From: Cryptomeria japonica
Lineage: Eukaryota > Streptophyta > Pinopsida > Cupressales > Cupressaceae
Assembly (NCBI RefSeq): GCF_030272615.1
Contig: NC_081406.1
Span: 400,658,939-400,722,938, forward strand
DNA length: 64,000 nucleotides
Reading direction: 5' to 3'
Positions 58,059 to 64,000 of the stretch are shown here, piece after piece. How positions within the stretch are numbered: the first letter of the stretch is position 1; each line of letters opens with the position of its first letter. The position numbers and the translations under genes were made by a program. The notes beneath the pieces are model-generated. The model had not been told where the DNA came from. It did not search any database and was given only the letters and a program-made list of their open reading frames with translations.

Positions 58059-58159
58059 ATGTCTACTAACTATTTTAGGAAGGACAGTCCTAAACTTGAT
58101 GGAACCAACTATGGCATATGGAAGATCAAGATGTAGACACATCTAAATTTCATTGTATG
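58059..58159 (+). pseudogene. Copia-B gag N-terminus, cut by CopX2
   Basis: ATG 58059 reads MSTNYFRKDSPKLDGTNYGI, then WKIKM and TAG. This is the usual copia gag start (LDGTNYxxWK). The CopX2 LTR begins at 58160. Confidence 0.75.
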
Positions 58160-58937
58160 TTGGCAAAATGCACACTCCGATGAGAAATTGTAGGTGATTG
58201 AAGGTATTGTCATTGATGGAAACCTTACAATCATATGATATTGGCAGGTAGACACGCACTGACATCGGCAAACTCTACACCAAAAAGGAAAAATACCAAC
58301 ACCCTAGCCAACAAAAATTTTGTATAAATGTATTTTGTAATTAATTGTAAAATCTTTTGTAAGCCGACATGGTGGATTGTAATATGACTCATATATGTAT
58401 GAGATCATTGTAGATCATTTAGTATATGATATATGATGCAAAATATGAATAGAAGGTAGCTGACCTAATATGCAAATTAGTGGTTAAGGGTTTATGTATG
58501 TAGCAAAGCTTAAACCGGTACTGAATCTGGCATAGCAAATGCTAATCTGAAGCAGTACAAGAAATTGGATTTGTATAATCCATTTTTGTAAGTCAGTGTG
58601 ACTTCCTTTGTAACTGAGCAGTCAGCTCTAGGCACTTGGCCTTCCTACATGTGCAGGCCCCTATTGTAAGCAGTAATATTCTCTTATTGGCTAGTAAGTG
58701 AATATTGTGGGTCACAAATCCCACCAAGGTTTTTCCCACACTGGGTTTCCTCGTTAAAATATTGTGTTATGGTGTTCTTTTCATGTTGTGGTTATTATTC
58801 TTATTTGCTGTATTATTTCTGGTTTACTGGTACACAGTTTTAATATGCTTTTCATGTTATAAGTTAAGAAAATATTATTACCGATCAGATACTGATTCAC
58901 CCCCCCCCCCCTCTCAGTATCTTTGGGAATCCTAACA
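58160..58937 (+). repeat. 5' LTR of CopX2
   Basis: TGTTGGCAAA to CCTAACA, 778 bp, homologous to 35038-35848. A run of 12 C (58900-58911) lies in the U5 motif GATTCAC-C-run-TCTCAGTATC. Confidence 0.86.
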
Positions 58938-58939
58938 AT

Positions 58940-58951
58940 TGGTATTAGAGC
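58940..58951 (+). promoter_or_regulatory. Primer binding site of CopX2 (one mismatch)
   Basis: TGGTATTAGAGC, the initiator-Met site with one C-to-T change. Confidence 0.8.
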
Positions 58952-59008
58952 CTGGTCCTCTATTTTCAAAAGCCTAACAACTTGAGGAAGATCTTTTCAC
59001 CGGTAGAG

Positions 59009-59606
59009 ATGGAAAACTTGAGAAAACGATTGGAAACAACTCTTTCAGACTATGATGCAGAAAAAGTAAAGAATATCAAACTTGAAGATGATCAAAAGGC
59101 TGCTCGGGATATAATTTGAGGACTTTCACACTATAGAAAGGAATAAAAAAAGAGAAATTTGTGAGAAGATGCAGAAAGAGGAATATGAAAAGGAAACTCT
59201 TAATGATCTGGTAAACCAACTGAGACAAGATAATTGTACAATGAAGAATGAGATGCAAGATATGACTATGAGATTTTGTAAAGAAATTGAAGACAAAAAG
59301 AAGAATTAAGATGACTTGACTAGAAGACTAAATGATGTCAGAAATGAAAACACAAGACTCAGTCATGAAAATGATATGTTGAAGATAGATTTGATGCACA
59401 CACAAAATGACAGAATTGAACTCATGAGACAGAAAGGAATCTTGGAGAATGAACTGACTGCTGCAAATGAACACAAAGAGAAATTCAAGAAAAGTTCAGA
59501 AGAACTTGTTGACATGCTGAAGAATCAGAAACCTAATGGTGATACAAATGGCCTTGCCTTTGAAACTGGTGAAAAGCTCCGATACTATAAACAATCATGC
59601 TCATAA
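59009..59606 (+). pseudogene. CopX2 gag-like coiled-coil region
   Basis: ATG 59009 begins MENLRKRLETTLSDYDAEKV. After a TGA and a frameshift near 59113 it continues as a long Lys/Glu/Asn-rich coiled coil (RRLNDVRNENTRLSHENDML, 59316-59606). It lacks a recognisable UBN2 domain. Its position between primer site and zinc knuckles marks it as the gag equivalent. Confidence 0.6.
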
Positions 59607-59733
59607 TAAATAGGTAAGACAATCTAATTCTTACAAATTCGATGGGAAATTCTTTAACTATAACAAGTATCGTCATAGAGAAAATTAGTGTAGATCTAGA
59701 AATTATCATAACACTAATACACCCATCGGTCAA

Positions 59734-60050
59734 TGTTCTAAATGCAACAAAATTGGTCATAACTTAGGAAATTGTAGAATGAATGTAAGATGTTATGTTT
59801 GTGGAAGTTTTGGACATCTATCTAATCAATGCAGGACACATACCGACATAGGATATGGGAAAGCTATTCAGAAAAAAAAAAATGTGACTTGTTATGCTTG
59901 TAACAAAATTGGACATATTGCAAAATTTCTTAGAAGCAAGTCCCCACCGACAAATAACAAAGGTCCTAGCTTGAAAGGTAAAGAAAAGGTTGAAGAGGTA
60001 AAGCAAGAATTCTCAAAACAATGGATCAGAAAAGTTAGATCAAAATGTTA
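59734..60050 (+). pseudogene. CopX2 zinc-knuckle region (three CCHC motifs)
   Basis: CSKCNKIGHNLGNC, CYVCGSFGHLSNQC and CYACNKIGHIAKFL follow one another in one frame. The third lacks its final Cys. Such knuckles bind nucleic acid and are usual for nucleocapsid. A Lys-rich tail (KGKEKVEEVKQE) ends at TAA. No protease or pol motif follows before ORF2. Confidence 0.82.
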
Positions 60051-60239
60051 ATGGGAATACCCCTCCACCGGTAGAACAGAGTAACACTCCACCGGCAGGA
60101 GACTCCTCATCTAACTGAAGGAAAGTCCTTTGGGGGTTTAGCAACATATTGAAAAACATGCTATTATACCCTCGGTTGATGGTAAGAACTTGAAATTACT
60201 TCTATACTGGCTGATGAATTAAGTTGTGACTTAACTGAC

Positions 60240-60421
60240 AAGCATTAAATGTGGTAGCTGGAGAAAATAACATTATAAAGCAAGTGTTTTGGCTCCTTTT
60301 TCATTCACCAACCATTCAAATCTTCGAGAACGTGAAAATTCTTGAGCGAAGGCATCTTTAGCGAAGAAGTGAAGAAATTCATCAAGTATTCATCCTTAAG
60401 GTAGATTGAGTATTTATAATT
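60240..60421 (+). promoter_or_regulatory. Leader in front of CopX2 ORF2, with TATA-like box
   Basis: TTATAAAG at 60273-60280 lies about 140 bases before ATG 60422 and is followed by sequence without stop-free coding frames. It could be a promoter plus 5' leader that lets ORF2 be expressed on its own. This is inferred from position only. Confidence 0.35.
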
Positions 60422-61549
60422 ATGTCTTCTTCATGCACTCTTGAATTTATTGCATACCCTACTATGATTGAGTTTGTTAAGCACCCTAGACCCATATTCA
60501 AACTGGTTCCCAAAATTTCAAAGAAAGATGATAGCATAGGTGCATTCTCTCAAATTCCTAAGGGAGTAGTATATGCTGAAGACCCTAGGATATACATACA
60601 TTGTTATATAGAGGAATTAGGTGATAATGAGATCAAAAACATGTATAGTACTGTAATTTGTGATGAAGATGGTAATGTCAAGCCAGAACACAAGATAGTA
60701 GAAACCCTAGGCTTTGTGGATATTCTTAGCATTCTTGATTTCCCTGAGGATATTATGAGAATTGTGCTAAGAAGAGTTAATGGTGAATTATTTTGGTTGG
60801 ATTCAATCCATAAAATCACCAAGGAAGTCGTTAAAGTAGTAACAGGGTTACCTTCCACCGGTAGCAGACCTGACATAACCAAAAGAGTCTCAAATGACAC
60901 AGTGATGGATTTAACCGGTGCAACTTTTGACAAAAGGTCTCTAAGGGTAAATGATGTGAAGGACATCAATGTCAGATTTGTTAGTATGATTTTAGGCTAC
61001 AAGGTTACACATGCAAATAGGTTGAACTTAATTTCTAGCCTATGTATTAAAAGTGCATATGACATGGTCAATGACAATACTAGAATAGATGTGTGTGAAT
61101 GGCTCAAAGATGGATTGATAGACAATCTAAAGAAAATTAAAGGAGATAAGAAAGGAACCTTTAGATTTGGAAATTTTCTTGTTTGTCTAATGTTGTATAT
61201 CACTAAACAAGTACCTAGTATTGGTAGAAGAGATTTTGGCTTTGATATACTGGTAGGAAAGCAACTATTGGATCTATTGAACAACATGGGAGAAGTCAGA
61301 GAGAAAAACTTAAATGAACATTTTCAAGCACTAAAAGCTTTAATGAAGATAAGGATAAGATTGTCACAGGCTATTGTGGACAAATATCAGAAAGAAATTT
61401 GTTTTGTAATCAAGAAAGATGAAATCTGGATGGAGGCAGTTGTCCCTAGAACTATCTGGGTAACTGAAATGGGCTATGAGATAGATGCTAATATTGTTGA
61501 AACTTATGCAAAATCCCTCCTTGAAGGACCAAAGGAACCCAATGAGAAA
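60422..61549 (+). pseudogene. CopX2 ORF2, N-terminal 376 codons (open), unknown function
   Basis: Uninterrupted frame from ATG 60422 to the solo LTR. It contains NGELFWLDSIHKITKEVVKV, VTGLPSTGSRPDITKR, LGYKVTHANRLNLISSLCIK, VCEWLKDGLIDNLKKIKGD and FRFGNFLVCLMLYITKQVP. The HKIxxEVVxxVTGLPxxG pattern recalls uncharacterised plant transposon-associated proteins, but I cannot name a family. There is no membrane segment, signal peptide, zinc knuckle or catalytic motif. Unlike every neighbouring frame it has no internal stop over 1.1 kb. Confidence 0.68.
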
Positions 61550-62616
61550 TGTTAGGTCCCGGAGACAACTAAGAGGGGGGGGGGGGGGTGAATCAGTTGT
61601 CAAATAAATTCAAACCAAAAACAACTTAATCAACTTAATGCTTAATACCGGTAAACCAGTTCAACATGTCGGTAGATAGTTTTAATAGTTAATTGCTATA
61701 CCGGTAAGGATTAGTGCATGAAACATAAAGACAAAGTCATCCACAACACATAACACTAATATTTGTATGTGGAAACCCTGTAAGGGGAAAAACCACGTTG
61801 GGAAACCTTACCCACAATCAGATGATACTAATGCAGATAGTAAGTGAACATAAATGGGGTTTGCACATGCAGAAAGGCCAAGCACCTAGAGCTCACTGCT
61901 CAATCACAAAATGGGAGTCACACTGACTACAATTGGATGGTTAAATCCAATAAGAATGTACTGCACAAAATAGCATCTTCATATGCCGGATTCAGTACCG
62001 GTGTAGTTCTGATTGTCTTCACAAAAACCCTTCTTCAATCTTCAAATGATGTTTGTGTGTATAGCTCTTCTTATTCTCACATATACCATCACATAATCCT
62101 TTTTTGCATTTTCACATTTGATCTTACAAATGAGATCTTACATTTATACCATAACGTAAGACCAATTTTAGTAGGTCGACTCTACAAGATATTACAATAA
62201 AAACATTTTACAAACAATACAATATCCGATGCAATAACTATTTCAACATGTCATCTTATTGCATTTACAATAATAATTAATCATCTCCATAGCGTGTCGT
62301 GCTGATATGGAAAAGATAAACCTATCAGTGAAACCCTGGACCTATTTGCCGGTAACAACAAATATGTAAATATGAATATATCAATAAACAAAACTCCAAG
62401 ACAAAGTGTCCACACGATGTCTTCGACATAACCATGTGTTTTCCATATCATTCCAAGTGTCATTGATCATTATATCTTGCCAGTGTACCAAATACTAGTG
62501 ATTGTGCATGAGTCATCTGCTTACCAATGAATGTTGCTAGTTCTCCAAAGTGCCAGAGTTGATAAGTGTTAAGTAGGTGTTGACATCAATGACAAAACCA
62601 TACCAAAATACCAACA
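61550..62616 (-). repeat. Solo LTR of the Copia-B family inside CopX2 ORF2
   Basis: Plus-strand ends are TGTTAGGTCC and ATACCAACA, 1,067 bp, flanked by the 5-bp duplication AGAAA (61545-61549 and 62617-62621). It is the reverse complement of an LTR like 56952-58001. No internal region remains, as expected after recombination between the two LTRs of a former insertion. A run of 14 G (61575-61588) lies in its U5 motif. Confidence 0.93.
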
Positions 62617-64000
62617 AGAAAGTGTTTGGAAATGTTGAAACAATAGAAAGTGGAATTCAGCCTAGAAAAAGGATTAAGAAAGTTGAAGAAATAGTAAGGA
62701 AAGGAACCCGAAAGGATAAGGCAATTAAAGAAGATGTTTTGAAACAAACTGGTATAAAAGAAAGTGAGTTGGAAGGAATTCAACCGAAAGCTCATCTTTC
62801 ACTGGTTGGAACCTCCTCTGAGAGTGATTTTCCAGTAGTATTTAAAAGGGTAGAAAGGAAAAGAAAACCCTCATCGGTACCCTCACCTACACCTAGGAAA
62901 ACAAGGCAAAAGCAACAAGCAGTGAGGCCTCCAGCGAAAAAGTTGACTCCTAAGAAAAGAAGGTAAAACAAGATATTGCTCCACTGGATAAAATCTTAAG
63001 TGAAATAATAGAGGATGGTAAGTTGAAAATCATTAGCAAAATATATAACAAACTATCTGCTGACGACAAGGAAAGCATAGAGAATAGTGTAATCCTACAC
63101 TTGGATAAATACAAGAAATTTTTGATGGAAATTGTTGATGAAATACCAAATGATTTGTATAGAAGACTAGAAGCTAGAAGGGTAGCTATTGTTGAGCTGG
63201 ATAAGAAAAAAAAAATTGAAAAACTACTTGCAGTGCATCTAGTAAACTCACCTGACGAGATAGACAAACTAATCAGTGAAGCTAACCGGATAGTATTTTC
63301 AACTGCTCATTGACATGTAGCATTGATGGCAGGAAGAATGAATGAAGTCTCTGAGGAAACAGTAAATGCATGGGATATATTCTTTGTATAAAAAGAGAAA
63401 TAGGAAGAGTTACTAAGACCCAAAACTATCAAAGTATACCAAAAGGATAGGGATAAAGGGAAAGGTAAGGTAGGTGGACCTCCAAGCCTAAAAATAACTG
63501 ATAATGTGCTCCCACTTCCTTCGGATACTCCACCAGTAGATACTATAGACAGTCAAGCGGCCACTGAGAGTATGGAGACTCTGCTTGAGGATACTAACCC
63601 TGAATCTGAAATTTTGTACACTGTAAATATAGATACTCAAGAAGTAAATGTGGTGGTTGATAGAGAAACCACTGAGGATAAGAAGGAAGAAGTGACTACT
63701 GAGTCACCAGCTGCACATGTTGAGATTAAGGTTAATGATATAGTAAAAATTAGCAAAAAAAACCTACTCAGACAGAGCAACTGGCAGAGGACACCAGTGG
63801 TAAAACATTAGAGAAACCGATAGATAAAACTGAAGATAATCAGGAGAACTAGAAATGGACAGTGCAGAGGTACAAACAGAGAAACCGGAAGTGCATATAG
63901 AGACACAGATTGAGAAATCGACTGTTGAGAGTTCAGAAAAACCTTCTAAGATACAGATTGAAAAACCGAAACAGAAGCAGGTTGAGACCCAAGTTCAGAC
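62617..64000 (+). pseudogene. CopX2 ORF2, continuation after the solo LTR (runs off the window)
   Basis: With one copy of the AGAAA duplication removed, the frame of 60422-61549 continues directly here. It encodes a basic patch (RKRKPSSVPSPTPRKTRQKQ, KKLTPKKRR), a frameshift near 62965, then NDLYRRLEARRVAIVELD and the acidic Thr/Glu-rich part. Stops after that include TGA at 63312-63314, where CopX1 has CGA, and TAG at 63401-63403, shared with CopX1. The C-terminus is known only from CopX1. Confidence 0.66.

Larger units (their letters stand above)
58160..64000 (+). mobile_element. CopX2: 5' portion of a copia-type pol-less element, interrupted by a solo LTR
   Basis: LTR (58160-58937), primer site, coiled-coil gag-like frame, three zinc knuckles, a leader with TATA-like box and ORF2 (60422 onward) follow in order on the plus strand. 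ORF2 is split by a solo LTR at 61550-62616 and continues past the window end. No protease, RT or integrase lies between gag and ORF2. The 3' half of the family is seen in CopX1. Confidence 0.78.

Overview
This window looks like plant nuclear DNA, most likely intergenic heterochromatin of a very large genome such as a gymnosperm. That is an inference from the dense, mutually nested, decayed LTR retrotransposons (Ty3/gypsy Tat and chromovirus types, several copia-type families), the low GC content and the absence of any recognisable host gene. I found no rRNA, tRNA or CRISPR array and no intact protein-coding gene. Nearly every long reading frame belongs to a broken retroelement. The names below (Copia-1, Element R, Tat-1, Tat-2, Chromo-1, LARD-F, CopX, Copia-A, Copia-B) are local labels, not database names.

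Left part. 1-3003 is the 5' end of a minus-strand copia element (Copia-1), which ends in a 983-bp LTR next to an initiator-Met-type primer binding site. It sits beside Element R, which has a decayed ~647-codon ORF of unknown function (3246-5189). A 541-bp tandem duplication follows (5871-6952). At 7547 begins the 5' LTR of Tat-1, a plus-strand Tat-type gypsy element whose remains run through most of the window. Chromo-1, a structurally complete minus-strand chromovirus (8721-17652, target duplication CATGG), sits inside that LTR. Tat-1 coding remains follow at 18324-23124: ORF1/protease, a G-patch-like motif, RT, two RNase H domains and the start of integrase.

Middle. Tat-1 integrase stops at about 23124 and resumes at 51805. 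The ~28.7 kb between is a nest. Tat-2 (35849-51804, plus strand) was inserted in Tat-1 integrase. A copia-type element, CopX1, lies in the Tat-2 5' LTR. A pol-less element, LARD-F (23858-33465, minus strand, target duplication GGTGG), lies inside CopX1 ORF2. A deletion removed the left edges of Tat-2 and CopX1. Tat-2 carries an unusual leader with 21-bp-periodic arrays (36345-38637), decayed gag-pol, a 27-bp array after pol and an antisense plant-mobile-domain ORF.

Right part. Tat-1 resumes with the integrase C-terminus (51805-52397) and its own antisense plant-mobile-domain ORF (53091-55088). A second nest then starts: Copia-A (LTR 55384-56793) is interrupted by Copia-B (LTR 56952-58001), which is interrupted by CopX2 (58160 to the window end), whose ORF2 is split by a solo LTR of the Copia-B family (61550-62616, target duplication AGAAA).

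The most unusual content is: (i) the CopX family, which pairs LTRs, primer site and a zinc-knuckle gag-like gene with a ~1,120-codon second ORF of unknown function and no pol in the parts seen; (ii) LARD-F with a ~918-codon Gln/Pro-rich ORF; (iii) antisense plant-mobile-domain ORFs with splice-acceptor-like starts in two diverged Tat elements; (iv) the 21-bp (seven-codon) arrays in the Tat-2 leader. All coordinates and homologies were read by eye. No alignments or searches were run.
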